DNA from: Streptomyces violaceoruber
Lineage (GTDB): Bacteria; Actinomycetota; Actinomycetes; Streptomycetales; Streptomycetaceae
Direction of reading: 5' to 3'
NCBI GenBank assembly: GCA_000720805.1
Contig: JODI01000014.1
Span: forward strand, 62,001-126,000
Length of the DNA: 64,000 bases
The position numbers and the translations under genes were made by a program. Below, piece after piece: positions 1 to 8,253 of this stretch. Every line of letters starts with the position of its first letter. Positions within the stretch are counted from its first letter, which is position 1. Below the pieces are notes generated by a model that worked only from the letters and a program-made list of their open reading frames with translations, was not told the origin of the DNA and did no database searches.

Positions 1-4
1 GAGT

Positions 5-907
5 TCAGGCAGAGTCCATTTGCGTCGAGGGATCGACCACGCCGGGATCGACCACGCCGGGATCGACCACGTCGGGATCGACCAGGTCGGGAACGAGCGC
101 GCCCGGATCAAAGACCGACACCCGTGCCCGGTGCCTGGTCGGCCTCTCGATCTCGTCGACCACAGCCACCGCGAGATCGGCATACGACAACCCGCGCTGC
201 CCGACGGCCGTACCGGCACCGTCGGGCACGTGCTCACCGCCGAACCGGTACCGCCCGTTGCGCGGAGCGTGCTCCTCCAGCCCACCGCCCGGGGTGAGCA
301 TCACCCAGTCGACCGGACCGTCGCCCGCCTCCAGCAAGCGTCGCAGCCCTGCCGTGTGCGCGAGAGCGAAGGGCCGGATCTCCGGAGGGAACGCCTCGGG
401 GTCGTCCATCACCGGCCGCCCGTCCGCCCCGAGCAGGTTCGCGAACAGCCCGATCGCGACGAGGCGTTCCACTCCCGCGTCGGCGAGCCCGCCCAGCAGC
501 GCGTCCGCCGCCCTGACGAAGAAGTCCGGGTCGAGCGCGTCGAAGCCCTGCTCGGGCCCACTGAACGGAGAGACGGCGTGCACCGCTGCCACCGCTCCGG
601 CGGCGACCTCCGCAACCCGCGCGCGATCGACGACGTCACCCCGTACAACCGTCACGCCCGTCCCACCTGTCATGCCGATCACCCCGGTCTCACCTGTCAC
701 CCCGGTCTCACCTGTCACCCCGGTCTCACCTGTCACGCCGGACTCACCTGTCACGCCGGCCCCGCCCGTCGTTCCGAGATCTGGGTACCGCCGCGGGTCC
801 CGGACCACGGCTGTCACCGCGAGCCCCCGCCCGAGTGCCTCCGCCGTCACCGCGCGCCCGGCCCGTCCACCGGCTCCGAAGACGACGACGCGATGCGTGT
901 CACCCAT
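5..907 (-). CDS. NmrA-like NAD(P)-binding oxidoreductase
   Basis: A 300-residue protein with an N-terminal Rossmann dinucleotide-binding motif ([10 protein letters not shown] at about residues 11-20). The body resembles NmrA-like or atypical SDR NAD(P)-binding proteins such as azoreductase or quinone-reductase-like enzymes, but the substrate cannot be inferred. It starts at an ATG divergent from the HxlR regulator at 1007, a pairing typical of redox-responsive HxlR systems, so it may be that regulator's target. Two in-frame tandem repeats are unusual: about four TGVTGE-type hexapeptides near residues 52-75, and a VVDPG-type pentapeptide run at the C-terminus. Neither belongs to the fold; both probably form floppy insertions or tails. 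Confidence 0.75.
   Translation of the reverse strand: MGDTHRVVVFGAGGRAGRAVTAEALGRGLAVTAVVRDPRRYPDLGTTGGAGVTGESGVTGETGVTGETGVTGETGVIGMTGGTGVTVVRGDVVDRARVAEVAAGAVAAVHAVSPFSGPEQGFDALDPDFFVRAADALLGGLADAGVERLVAIGLFANLLGADGRPVMDDPEAFPPEIRPFALAHTAGLRRLLEAGDGPVDWVMLTPGGGLEEHAPRNGRYRFGGEHVPDGAGTAVGQRGLSYADLAVAVVDEIERPTRHRARVSVFDPGALVPDLVDPDVVDPGVVDPGVVDPSTQMDSA
31..90. repeat. 15-bp minisatellite, four copies, inside a CDS
   Basis: Four consecutive 15-bp units of the form GATCGACCACGCCGG. The first two are identical; the third and fourth differ at one and two positions. They encode a VVDPG-type pentapeptide repeat at the C-terminal end of the reverse-strand oxidoreductase. The unit is a multiple of three, so copy-number change keeps the frame. 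Confidence 0.9.
682..753. repeat. 18-bp minisatellite, four copies, inside a CDS
   Basis: Four head-to-tail 18-bp units (CCCCGGTCTCACCTGTCA type). The first three are identical and the fourth differs at a few positions. They encode TGVTGE hexapeptides just after the N-terminal nucleotide-binding motif of the same reverse-strand oxidoreductase. This is the second independent in-frame minisatellite in one gene. Confidence 0.9.
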
Positions 908-1006
908 GTCCGACCTCCCTGTCCAGAACCGCTCTTCACGGCTCGACCTGGACGTTAGGCGTCGAAGGCCCGGTTACTTCAACGGTATCGGCGCTACCCT
1001 CGACCG

Positions 1007-1402
1007 ATGACCGACCTCACGGACGGCACCCTGCCCCCTCCTCTGGACCCCGACATGTTCGACCCGGCCTGCCCCTCCTCCGTGATGCCCTTCCGCGTGG
1101 GCGACAAATGGACGGGCATGGTGATCCGGTGCTTGGAGGGCGGCCCGCGACGCTTCACCGAACTCCTTGCCCCGCTCAGGTCCGTCACCCCCAAGGTCCT
1201 CAGCGAGACCCTGCGTGCGATGGAACGCGACGGCCTCCTCACCCGTACCGCGCACGACGAGAACCCGCCCCGTGTCGAATACGCCCTCACCCCTCTCGGC
1301 CGCACCCTGATCCCCCTCCTCGACGCCGCCCGCACCTGGAGCGAACGTCATCTGCCACGCCTGGTCGCCGCCCGCCGGGCTCACGAGCGCGACGCGCCCT
1401 GA
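1007..1402 (+). CDS. HxlR-family winged-helix regulator
   Basis: A 131-residue protein built around one HxlR/MarR-like winged helix-turn-helix (about residues 25-110), with the family pattern GDKWTGMVIRCLEGG, RFTELL and a wing ending in YALTPLG. HxlR proteins act as dimers and often sense electrophiles or redox stress, regulating a divergent oxidoreductase. Here the divergent neighbour is an NmrA-like oxidoreductase about 100 bp away, which fits. The Cys in PACPSS near residue 24 lies where several family members carry a sensor cysteine. A TACCCT hexamer six bases before the ATG suggests a very short or absent leader. Confidence 0.85.
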   Translation: MTDLTDGTLPPPLDPDMFDPACPSSVMPFRVGDKWTGMVIRCLEGGPRRFTELLAPLRSVTPKVLSETLRAMERDGLLTRTAHDENPPRVEYALTPLGRTLIPLLDAARTWSERHLPRLVAARRAHERDAP

Positions 1403-1427
1403 CCGCTGACTGACGCATCATGGCCGT

Positions 1428-2060
1428 GTGCGACTCGAAGCGATCACCTGGGACCGGCTCGGCGACCTCCTCGCCGAACGACTGATCGACCTGAAACCGG
1501 CCGACGGCGGCCCCTGGCCCCGTATCGCCTTCGACGGTGCCCCGGCCGCCCGTCCCGGAGACCTCGCCGAACGCGTCTCGGAGGCCCTGCGCATACGCGG
1601 CCGCCCTTCGCTCGTCGTCGACGCGCACGGCTTCCTGCGTCCCGCCTCCCTCCGCCTGGAGTACGGGCACCAGGACCTGGACGCCTACTACGACGGCTGG
1701 TTCGACACGGGCGCCCTGTGGCGCGAGGTCTTCGGTCCCCTCGAACCCGGCGGTGACGGCCGCGTCCTGCCCGATCTGTGGGACCCGGCCACCGACCGCG
1801 CCACCCGCAGCCCCTACCTCCAACTACCGCCCGGCGGTTTCCTGTTGCTGCACGGCCCCTTCCTGCTGCGCCACTGGTTCCCCTTCGACCTGACCGTCCA
1901 TGTCCTCCTCTCACCGGGCGCCCTGCGCCGTCGTACCCCCGAGTCCGAGCACTGGACCCTCCCCGCGTTCGAGCGCTACGAGGACGAGACCGACCCGGCC
2001 GGCACGGCCGACGTCCTGGTACGTGCCGACGATCCCCGTCACCCGGCGTGGAACGGCTGA
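1428..2060 (+). CDS. Uridine-kinase-like protein lacking a P-loop lysine
   Basis: A 210-residue protein with the overall layout of actinobacterial proteins annotated as uridine kinase or P-loop kinase-like: an early RIAFDG strand, a central YYDGWFD segment, LLLHGPFLL, and a lid-like RRRTPESEHW region. The Walker A position reads DGAPAARPGD instead of GxxxxGK[ST], so the catalytic Lys and Ser/Thr are missing. Phosphoryl transfer by the usual mechanism is doubtful; it may bind a nucleoside or act as a non-catalytic member. The start is the GTG at 1428, 25 bases after the HxlR stop, so the two may be co-transcribed. Confidence 0.6.
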   Translation: MRLEAITWDRLGDLLAERLIDLKPADGGPWPRIAFDGAPAARPGDLAERVSEALRIRGRPSLVVDAHGFLRPASLRLEYGHQDLDAYYDGWFDTGALWREVFGPLEPGGDGRVLPDLWDPATDRATRSPYLQLPPGGFLLLHGPFLLRHWFPFDLTVHVLLSPGALRRRTPESEHWTLPAFERYEDETDPAGTADVLVRADDPRHPAWNG

Positions 2061-2129
2061 TCCCCGGCCACGTCCCGCTGATCGGTCAACCCCCTTCTTC
2101 ATGCGCGCTCCGTCGACTGCTCTGGCCCC

Positions 2130-2423
2130 ATGACCTTCTCCTCCAGTGATTCCGTCACCTTCGGCGACTCGGCCCGCGCCCTTCTCGACGGCAGGAACTT
2201 CGCCGGCGTCGCCGCCCTCGGCGCGGACGGCGCCCCGCGGAACTCGGTGGTTGGATCAGCGGACGGCGCCCCGCGGAACTCGGTGGTTGGATCAATCGTG
2301 GTCTGGATCAATCGCGAGGACGACACCGAGTTCCGCTCCTCCACTGACAGACGCCAGAGGGCACGCCACCTCCGCCACGACACCCGTATCCGCGTCGTCC
2401 CACGGAAGCTCGTGGGCTTCTGA
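2130..2423 (+). pseudogene. Decayed PPOX-family (F420/FMN-binding) gene fragment
   Basis: The N-terminus (FGDSARALLDGRNFAGVAAL, then GADGAPRNSVV and VWINREDDT) matches actinobacterial pyridoxamine-5'-phosphate-oxidase-like split-barrel proteins of about 130-145 residues. Two lesions are visible. A perfect 36-bp tandem duplication doubles GAPRNSVV in frame. After DDT the frame slips: TEFRSSTDRRQRARHLRHDTRIRVV keeps the family's TDRRQKARDL-type helix, but the ORF then stops at 97 residues without the second half of the barrel. Intact relatives continue for another 60 or so residues. The product is unlikely to bind cofactor. Confidence 0.7.
2223..2294. repeat. Perfect 36-bp tandem duplication
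   Basis: Positions 2223-2258 and 2259-2294 are identical over 36 bp, adding twelve codons (ADGAPRNSVVGS) to the PPOX pseudogene. Just downstream an 11-base TGGATCAATCG is itself repeated, which suggests that slippage started from this microhomology. Confidence 0.95.
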
Positions 2424-2533
2424 GCCTGAGCGCGCTCCGGGTGCGTCGGCCCGGCGGCGCCGCGAGAATGTAGGGCGACGGGACATGCGGGGCCACCCGC
2501 TCCGCGCCGGCCACCCGGCACCGGGAGGTAACC

Positions 2534-2965
2534 ATGACCACCGCAGCGGACATCATGCACCGTGGCGCCCAGTGGATCCCCGCACACGAAACCCTGGACC
2601 GTGCCGCCCAACTGATGCGCGACCTGAACGTCGGGGCCCTGCCCATCAGCGACGAGAACGAACGGCTGTGCGGGATCCTCACCGACCGCGACATCGTCAT
2701 CGGCTGTGTCGCCATGGGCCACGACCCGGCCAAGGTCACCGCGGGCGAGATGGCCCACGGCACCCCGCGCTGGATCGATGCCGGCGCCGATGTCAGCGAG
2801 GTGCTGCACGAGATGCAGGAACACCAGATCCGCAGGCTGCCCGTCATCGAGAACAAGCGCCTCGTCGGCATGATCAGCGAGGCCGACCTGGCTCGGCACC
2901 TGCCCGACGACCAGATCGCGACCTGGGCCGAGAGCGTCTACGCCCGGGCAACCGACCGCCACTGA
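2534..2965 (+). CDS. Two-CBS-domain protein
   Basis: A 143-residue protein made of two CBS motifs (about residues 8-60 and 75-128). Each carries the family's LxxA/LHEM helix and a GxLTDRD or GMISEADL strand-turn. A pair of CBS domains forms a Bateman module that normally binds adenosine nucleotides or SAM. Stand-alone streptomycete versions like this are common and are probably energy or stress sensors acting on unidentified partners. A strong ribosome site (GGGAGGTAA) lies just before the ATG. It converges with corA. Confidence 0.9.
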   Translation: MTTAADIMHRGAQWIPAHETLDRAAQLMRDLNVGALPISDENERLCGILTDRDIVIGCVAMGHDPAKVTAGEMAHGTPRWIDAGADVSEVLHEMQEHQIRRLPVIENKRLVGMISEADLARHLPDDQIATWAESVYARATDRH

Positions 2966-3018
2966 GCCCGTGCCTCCGTCACCGACTCCAGGGCCTCAGT
3001 GCTGCGAGCGGGAACCGG

Positions 3019-4146
3019 TCAGAGCCAGCCGTTGCGCCGGAAGCCGCGGTACAGCACCAGGCAGGCCACGGATATCACGCCGATGATCAGGCCGTAGCCG
3101 TATCGCCAGTGCAGCTCCGGCATGTGGTCGAAGTTCATGCCGTACACCCCGCACACCATGGTCGGTACGGCGATCACCGCGGCCCAGGCCGTGATCTTCC
3201 GCATGTCCTCGTTCTGCGCGACCGTCACCTGTGCGAGATGCGCCTGGAGGATGGAGTTCAGCAGTTCGTCGAAGGCGGCGATCTGCTCCTTTGCACGCAG
3301 CAGATGGTCGGAGACATCGCGGAAGTAGGCCTGTATCTCCGGATCGACCACCCGGATCGGCCGGGTGGCCAGCTCCTCGAGCGGACGCCCGAGCGGAACG
3401 ACGGCCCGCTTCAGCTCCAGGAGCTCGCGCTTGAGCTGATAGATGCGCCCGGGGTCGATCCGGGCGCCGTTGTCCGCGAAGACCGCCGTCTCGACCTGGT
3501 CGATGTCCTCCTGCATCGCGTCGGTGACGACCAGGTAGTCGTCGACCACATGGTCCGCGATCGCGTGCAGCACCGCTGCCGGGCCCTTGGCGAGTTGCTG
3601 GGGAGCGGACTCCAGCTCCTCGCGCAACGGCCCCAGCGAGCCGTGCCGTCCATGGCGGACCGTGATGACGAAGTCCTGGCCGACGAACACCATGATCTCG
3701 CCGGTGTCGACCACCTCGCTGGTCGCCGTGAGCTCCTCGTGCTCGACGTAGCAGACCGTCTTGAAGACCGCGAACAGCGTTTCGCCGTAGCGCTCCAGCT
3801 TCGGGCGCTGATGGGCCTCGACCGCGTCCTCGACCGCCAGGGGGTGCAGGTCGAAGAGCTCGGCGATACCGGCGAACTCCCGGTCCGTCGGCTCGTGCAG
3901 GCCGAGCCAGACGAAACCGTCACGACTCTTGCGCACCCGCTCCACCGCGTCGACCACGTCACTGCCGGCCGGGACCCGCAAACCCTCCTTGTACGCCACG
4001 CAGTTCACCACCGAGGAGCCCAGCGGGGAACGGGCCGGATGGCTCAGGTCGACGCGGGGGCGTCGCCGGGCCAGCCGAGCCACCTTGCGAAGGCCGCCCG
4101 CCCTGCCGAAGCTGGTGACTTTCCGCAGATTCCCTGCCATCGACAT
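3019..4146 (-). CDS. corA: CorA-family Mg2+/Co2+ transporter
   Basis: A 375-residue inner-membrane cation channel. The long cytosolic N-terminal domain ends in two C-terminal membrane helices with the signature YGMNFDHMPE at about residues 335-344; the GMN motif forms the selectivity loop of CorA pentamers. The start is the ATG at 4146 because GAGGAGATCC lies just upstream and the preceding reading frame shows no homology. The extra N-terminal 40 or so residues, rich in Arg/Lys, are typical of streptomycete CorA. Next to a CBS protein, but convergent with it. Confidence 0.92.
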   Translation of the reverse strand: MSMAGNLRKVTSFGRAGGLRKVARLARRRPRVDLSHPARSPLGSSVVNCVAYKEGLRVPAGSDVVDAVERVRKSRDGFVWLGLHEPTDREFAGIAELFDLHPLAVEDAVEAHQRPKLERYGETLFAVFKTVCYVEHEELTATSEVVDTGEIMVFVGQDFVITVRHGRHGSLGPLREELESAPQQLAKGPAAVLHAIADHVVDDYLVVTDAMQEDIDQVETAVFADNGARIDPGRIYQLKRELLELKRAVVPLGRPLEELATRPIRVVDPEIQAYFRDVSDHLLRAKEQIAAFDELLNSILQAHLAQVTVAQNEDMRKITAWAAVIAVPTMVCGVYGMNFDHMPELHWRYGYGLIIGVISVACLVLYRGFRRNGWL

Positions 4147-4378
4147 CTGGATCTCCTCGCCTGGATCCCCCTCGCGCCGCATTCCCGCGCCTTGGTCGGC
4201 CAGTTTGCCAGCTCGACGTGAGCGGCGGGTAAGCCTGTGGGAACAGCGCGTTCCGCTTGGTTCCCGGCTGTGGACAACGGCTTTGTCGCTCCCCGGAGGG
4301 CTGGTGTCGGCATCTCCTCCATCTCGTCCCGTCGCGTCGACCCCTCCGGACAAGCCGGGCAACTGGGATGATCGCGGC

Positions 4379-5173
4379 ATGACGCGATCCGACCGGTATC
4401 TTCTCGACAACCGCCAGACCGAGGCGGGGGAACGTTTCGACGCCTTCGCCTCCCTCTTCGACCCCACGACCTTCCGGCATCTGGACGGATTCGGAATCGG
4501 ACCCGGCTGGCGTTGCTGGGAGGTCGGAGCCGGCGGCACCTCCGTCGTGTCCTGGCTGGCCAAGAAGGTCGGCCCGACCGGACGGGTCCTCGCCACCGAC
4601 ATCGACACCTCACGGGTCGCCGCGGCCGCCCGGCCTCCGGTGGAGGTGCGGGTGCACGACGTCGGTGCCGAGGAGCCGCCGGGGGAGGGGTTCGACCTGG
4701 TGCACGCCCGGCTCGTCCTCGTTCATGTGCCGGACCGGGAAAGGGCGTTGCGGTCCATGGTCAAGGCCCTGCGCCCCGGCGGACGCCTCCTGCTGGAGGA
4801 CGCCGACCCCGCCCTCCAGCCGCTGCTGTGCCCCGACGAGCACGGCCCCGAGCAGCAGCTCGCGAACCGGCTGCGCAAGGGCTTCCGCCGCCTGCTCGCC
4901 GAGCGGGGCGCCGACCTCTCCTACGGGCGCAAGCTGCCCCGTCTGCTCCGTGAGGCCGGTCTGCGCCGGGTGGAAGCCGACGCGTACTTCCCGGTCAGTT
5001 CACCCGCCGGCGCCGCCCTGGAGGCCGCCACGATCCGCCAGATCCGTGACCAACTCGTCGCCGAGGGCTACGCCACGGACCAGGACATCGACCGTCACCT
5101 CGCGAACGTCGCCGCCGGTGGCATGGACCTCGCCACGGCTCCGATGATCTCTGCATGGGGTCGGAAGGAGTAG
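4379..5173 (+). CDS. Class I SAM-dependent methyltransferase
   Basis: A 264-residue Rossmann-fold methyltransferase. Motif I reads WEVGAGGTSVVSWLA (about residues 46-60), the motif II acidic turn is ATDID, and the post-motif LRPGGRLLLEDAD closes the core domain. The C-terminal third is helical and could form the substrate lid. The methyl acceptor cannot be inferred. It is a single gene with its own start, diverging from corA across 232 bp and converging with the PfkB kinase gene. Confidence 0.88.
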   Translation: MTRSDRYLLDNRQTEAGERFDAFASLFDPTTFRHLDGFGIGPGWRCWEVGAGGTSVVSWLAKKVGPTGRVLATDIDTSRVAAAARPPVEVRVHDVGAEEPPGEGFDLVHARLVLVHVPDRERALRSMVKALRPGGRLLLEDADPALQPLLCPDEHGPEQQLANRLRKGFRRLLAERGADLSYGRKLPRLLREAGLRRVEADAYFPVSSPAGAALEAATIRQIRDQLVAEGYATDQDIDRHLANVAAGGMDLATAPMISAWGRKE

Positions 5174-5410
5174 GTGGGCGGGGGAATGAGGCTGGTCGCC
5201 GATCGCCGGGTGTCGGGTGTTCAGCGGCGAGCGGACAGCGGACAGCGGCGACGTGGATTTCGGCGGTACGGCGAACCGGTCCTGGGGCCGCGTACGGCGG
5301 GTACGCCGGACCGGCCGCTGCCGGCCGACGCGAGCCCGGGCCTGCGCGCTCCCCCAGGCGGTGTGAGCGGACGGTGCCGCCCGACAGACCGGGGATCGAC
5401 CCGCGGCGAC

Positions 5411-6439
5411 TCACGCCCGGTGCGCCACCGGCGGCCCTCCTCCGTCGGCCGCCCGTGCCTGCGTCGGCCCTCGAGAGTCGCCTCGCGGTGGACGGCCCCC
5501 CACCCGCTCCACCGCCAGCGCCCCCGCACGGCACCCGTCCGCCGCCGCGTCCTCGGGTGGGACACCGGTGAGCAGGGCGGCGAGGAAGGCGCCGGTGAAG
5601 GCATCGCCGGCGCCGGTGGTGTCCCGGGGTGTCGCCGGTACGGCGGGGACGCGGGCGATCACGGTGCCGGACCGGGCCACCAACGCACCCTCCGCGCCCT
5701 GCTTGACGATCACCAAGGGAACACGGCGGCTCAGTTCGGCCGCCGCGTCCGCCGCGTCGGTCGACCCCGTGAGCAGACACGCCTCGTCCCGGCTGGGCAG
5801 CAACACGTCCACACCCTGGATGAGTGCCAGGAAACGGTCCGTGCCCAACGCCACCAGGAACCCGGCGGAAGCCGGATCGAGGCTCACCGGCACTCCACGC
5901 GCGCGTGCCGCCTCCAACGCCACGGTCACGAACGCGCGGCTCCGCTCGGAGAACAGCAGGTAGCCGGACAGGTGCAGTCGAGCCACCCCGCCGAGCAGCG
6001 CGTCCGACCAGTCCTCCGGTGCCAGCCGCAACGACGCCCCGCTGTCCGTGAGGAACGTCCGCTCGGCGGCCGCCCCCGTGTCGACGAGGCAGATCACCGT
6101 CCCGGTCGGCGCCTGTGGATCGACGACGAGCCGGGGCCGTACGCCACAGGCGACCAGCTCTCGCTCGTGCCAGGCGGCCGAGTCCGCACCGACCCGCCCC
6201 AGCAGCCGCACTTCCACGCGGTCGCTGTGAGCAGCCCAGCAGGCCACGTTGGCCCCTGCCCCGCCCGGCACCGTCCGGATCGTCGCGGCGGTGTCCGTAC
6301 CCGCGGCGAGCGGCCCCCGATGCCGGGCGACGACGTCCGTGATGACGTCCCCGGCGACGAGCAGCGCACCGCCCGAATCGCCGGCTCGCCCCCGATCCGC
6401 CGCGTCAGCCGCACTCGGCCCGGGCCGCTCCGTGGTCAC
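5411..6439 (-). CDS. PfkB-family kinase, probable pseudouridine kinase
   Basis: A 342-residue ribokinase-like sugar kinase. PfkB signature 1 is seen around GGAGANVACWAA (about residues 59-70), and signature 2 with the catalytic Asp in DTTGAGDAFTGAF near residue 265. The GTG start overlaps the psuG stop by four bases (GTGA), so the two are translationally coupled. In psuG-kinase pairs the kinase makes pseudouridine 5'-phosphate, which PsuG then splits to uracil and ribose 5-phosphate. The role here rests on that pairing; sequence alone only supports a PfkB sugar or nucleoside kinase. The C-terminus has a Gly/Arg-rich extension. Confidence 0.85.
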   Translation of the reverse strand: MTTERPGPSAADAADRGRAGDSGGALLVAGDVITDVVARHRGPLAAGTDTAATIRTVPGGAGANVACWAAHSDRVEVRLLGRVGADSAAWHERELVACGVRPRLVVDPQAPTGTVICLVDTGAAAERTFLTDSGASLRLAPEDWSDALLGGVARLHLSGYLLFSERSRAFVTVALEAARARGVPVSLDPASAGFLVALGTDRFLALIQGVDVLLPSRDEACLLTGSTDAADAAAELSRRVPLVIVKQGAEGALVARSGTVIARVPAVPATPRDTTGAGDAFTGAFLAALLTGVPPEDAAADGCRAGALAVERVGGRPPRGDSRGPTQARAADGGGPPVAHRA

Positions 6440-7344
6440 GCCTCGGCCCAGGCCGCCGCGATCCGGCCCGCCAGCCGTACGTTGCCGCGTACCGCCGCCA
6501 GATTGGCGCTCAGCGAGGCTCCGTCGGTGTGCCGGACCAGGTAGTCGAGCAGGAACGGGGTGACCGCCTGACCGGAGATCCCCTCCGCCTCACACGCGTG
6601 CAGCGCGTCGGCGAGCACGCGCGCGTGCAACTCGGGATCGAGTTGCTCGGCCTCGGGCACGGGGTTGGCGACGATCAAGGCCGATCCGGGCCCGTCGAGC
6701 GCGTCCTGGGCCCTCATCACGTCCGCCACCTGCCCCGGGGAGTCCAGTGTCCACTCCACCGGGTGTCCCGAGTCGGACAGGTAGAAGCCGGGGAAGCGGT
6801 CTGTGCCGAATCCGGCCACCGCGACGCCCAGGGTCTCCAGGCGCTGCAGCGTCGCCGGCACGTCGAGGATGGACTTCACGCCCGCACACACCACGGTGAT
6901 CCGCGTGCACGCCAGCAGGCCGAGGTCGGCCGACTCGTCCTGAGTCACCGTCCACTCCCGGTGCACCCCGCCGAGCCCACCCGTCGCGAACACCCGCACA
7001 CCCGCCAGAGCCGACAGCAGCGCGGTCGCCGACACCGTGGTCGCACCGCTCGCCCCGGAGGCCACCGCGAGCGGCAGGTCCCGATGGCCCAGCTTGCGGA
7101 TGCCGTCCTCGTTCGCGACCCGCTCCAACTGCTCCTTGTCCAGACCGACATGGGGTCTGCCGTCCAGTACCGCGATCGTGGCGGGGACGGCACCCTCCCG
7201 CCGTACGACGTCCTCCAGCTCCAGCGCCACCTGGAGATTCCGCGGGCGCGGCAGCCCGTGCGCGATGATCGTGGACTCCAGGGCCACCACGGGTCGACGC
7301 GCGTCGATCGCGTCCCGCACTTCTTCGGACAGCACCAGCACCAC
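6436..7344 (-). CDS. psuG: Pseudouridine-5'-phosphate glycosidase
   Basis: A 302-residue enzyme that breaks the C-C glycosidic bond of pseudouridine 5'-phosphate in pseudouridine salvage. The family signature VALESTIIAHGLPRP lies near residues 18-33, and CAGVKSILDVPATLQRLET, containing the catalytic-lysine region, near the middle. The GTG at 7344 is preferred to the upstream ATG at 7377: ACAGGAGG sits seven bases before it and family members start just before SEEV. First gene of a two-gene operon with the PfkB kinase. Confidence 0.93.
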   Translation of the reverse strand: MVLVLSEEVRDAIDARRPVVALESTIIAHGLPRPRNLQVALELEDVVRREGAVPATIAVLDGRPHVGLDKEQLERVANEDGIRKLGHRDLPLAVASGASGATTVSATALLSALAGVRVFATGGLGGVHREWTVTQDESADLGLLACTRITVVCAGVKSILDVPATLQRLETLGVAVAGFGTDRFPGFYLSDSGHPVEWTLDSPGQVADVMRAQDALDGPGSALIVANPVPEAEQLDPELHARVLADALHACEAEGISGQAVTPFLLDYLVRHTDGASLSANLAAVRGNVRLAGRIAAAWAEA

Positions 7345-7443
7345 GAGCCTGCCTCCTGTCGGTCGGTCTTCCCTCATCTCTGGCGGGCGGTACGTCCGGT
7401 CAAACACTTGCGGGTTGTGGAAGACACCACCAGCCTGGGCCGC

Positions 7444-7872
7444 ATGACGGACAACACCACACGTCTCGACCATGTCGTCCTCTGGGTGCGGGACCCCCTG
7501 GCCTCGGCGGACTTCTACAAGAAGACGGTCGGCATGGAACCCGTGAGGCTCACCGACTTCGCCGCGGGGTCGGCCCCGTTCCCCTCCGTACGGCTCAACG
7601 ACGAGACCATCCTCGACCTCATGCCGCTCTCCACGGCGGAGCGCATGAAGATGGTCCCCGGCGCCGCTGAGAGCTCCGGGCACCCCGTCAACCACGTCTG
7701 TCTGGCCATGCCCGGCGACGACTTCCAGACCCTGCGCGACCGCCTGGAGGAACAGTCGGTCCCCGTCTCGGACATCTCCCACGACTCTTTCGGCGCCCGT
7801 GGAATGGCCCGCCGCAGCTTCTACTTCCGCGACCCGGACGGCAACATCTTCGAGGCCCGGCACTACGACTAG
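7444..7872 (+). CDS. VOC-family (glyoxalase/dioxygenase-fold) protein
   Basis: A 142-residue single vicinal-oxygen-chelate protein with paired beta-alpha-beta-beta-beta modules: LDHVVLWVRDPLASADFYKKTVGM at the N-terminus and YFRDPDGNIFEARHYD at the C-terminus. Likely metal ligands include the His of LDHV, the His of VNHV and the Glu of FEAR. Members include glyoxalase I, fosfomycin/bleomycin resistance proteins and dioxygenases, and nothing here separates these. Divergent from psuG. Confidence 0.88.
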   Translation: MTDNTTRLDHVVLWVRDPLASADFYKKTVGMEPVRLTDFAAGSAPFPSVRLNDETILDLMPLSTAERMKMVPGAAESSGHPVNHVCLAMPGDDFQTLRDRLEEQSVPVSDISHDSFGARGMARRSFYFRDPDGNIFEARHYD

Positions 7873-8180
7873 CCGCCCGAAGGGGGCACGCATCCCAGCG
7901 GCCAGGCCAGCCCTTCGTTGCTCAGGGACTTCAGGGTCTGCTTCTCGATGCCCGGATACAGTTCCGGGTTCTTGATCTCCAGGAGCAGCTTCTGGTGGTG
8001 CAGCTCGCCGCGGTGCAGGTACGGCAGGAGGGCGGTGGCGCCCAGGGGCGCGGTGGTCGTGGCGGCAACCGCAGTCGGCACCTCGGTGACCGACTGATCT
8101 GGTCTCCGGCTGGCTCCGGCGTCGACGGCATCATCACCGACAAGCCCGACGTGGTGCGCGACGAGCTTCCGGCAGTCTGA
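7873..8180. pseudogene. Scrambled glycerophosphodiester phosphodiesterase remnant
   Basis: Two pieces of one gene family lie on opposite strands. On the reverse strand, about 7889-8020 encodes HHQKLLLEIKNPELYPGIE, a hallmark of glycerophosphodiester phosphodiesterases (the LLLEIK strand carries an active-site Glu). On the forward strand, 8118-8180 encodes GVDGIITDKPDVVRDELPAV followed by a stop, the typical C-terminus of the same family. No ORF joins them. A central fragment appears to have been inverted relative to the C-terminus and the rest deleted. Confidence 0.6.
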
Positions 8181-8223
8181 GCCCCGTCGGGAGGCGGGGG
8201 CCGCGTTCGCCGCTCTCCGGGCG

Positions 8224-8246
8224 TTGTCAGTGGTGGGTTCTACGGT
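8224..8246 (+). promoter_or_regulatory. DNA-damage (RecA-NDp/PafBC-type) promoter of ogt
   Basis: TTGTCAGTG at 8224-8232, eight bases, then TACGGT at 8241-8246, a full match to the tTGTCRgtg-N8-TAnnnT consensus of the LexA-independent damage promoter. Seven bases later comes the ogt ATG, so the mRNA is predicted to be leaderless. Confidence 0.8.
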
Positions 8247-8253
8247 GGGTCAC

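Noticed and set aside
682..753. Short spaced repeats as a CRISPR array
   Set aside because: Contiguous 18-bp units with no spacers, in frame within an oxidoreductase gene.
2335..2360. Reverse-strand CTGTCAGTG inside the PPOX pseudogene as a damage promoter
   Set aside because: At N8 the sequence reads GAACTC, not TAnnnT, and there is no reverse-strand gene to drive.
5276..5314. CCGGTCC...GGACCGG inverted repeat between methyltransferase and PfkB genes as a terminator
   Set aside because: Only 7-bp arms with a 25-base loop and no T-tract; too weak to call.
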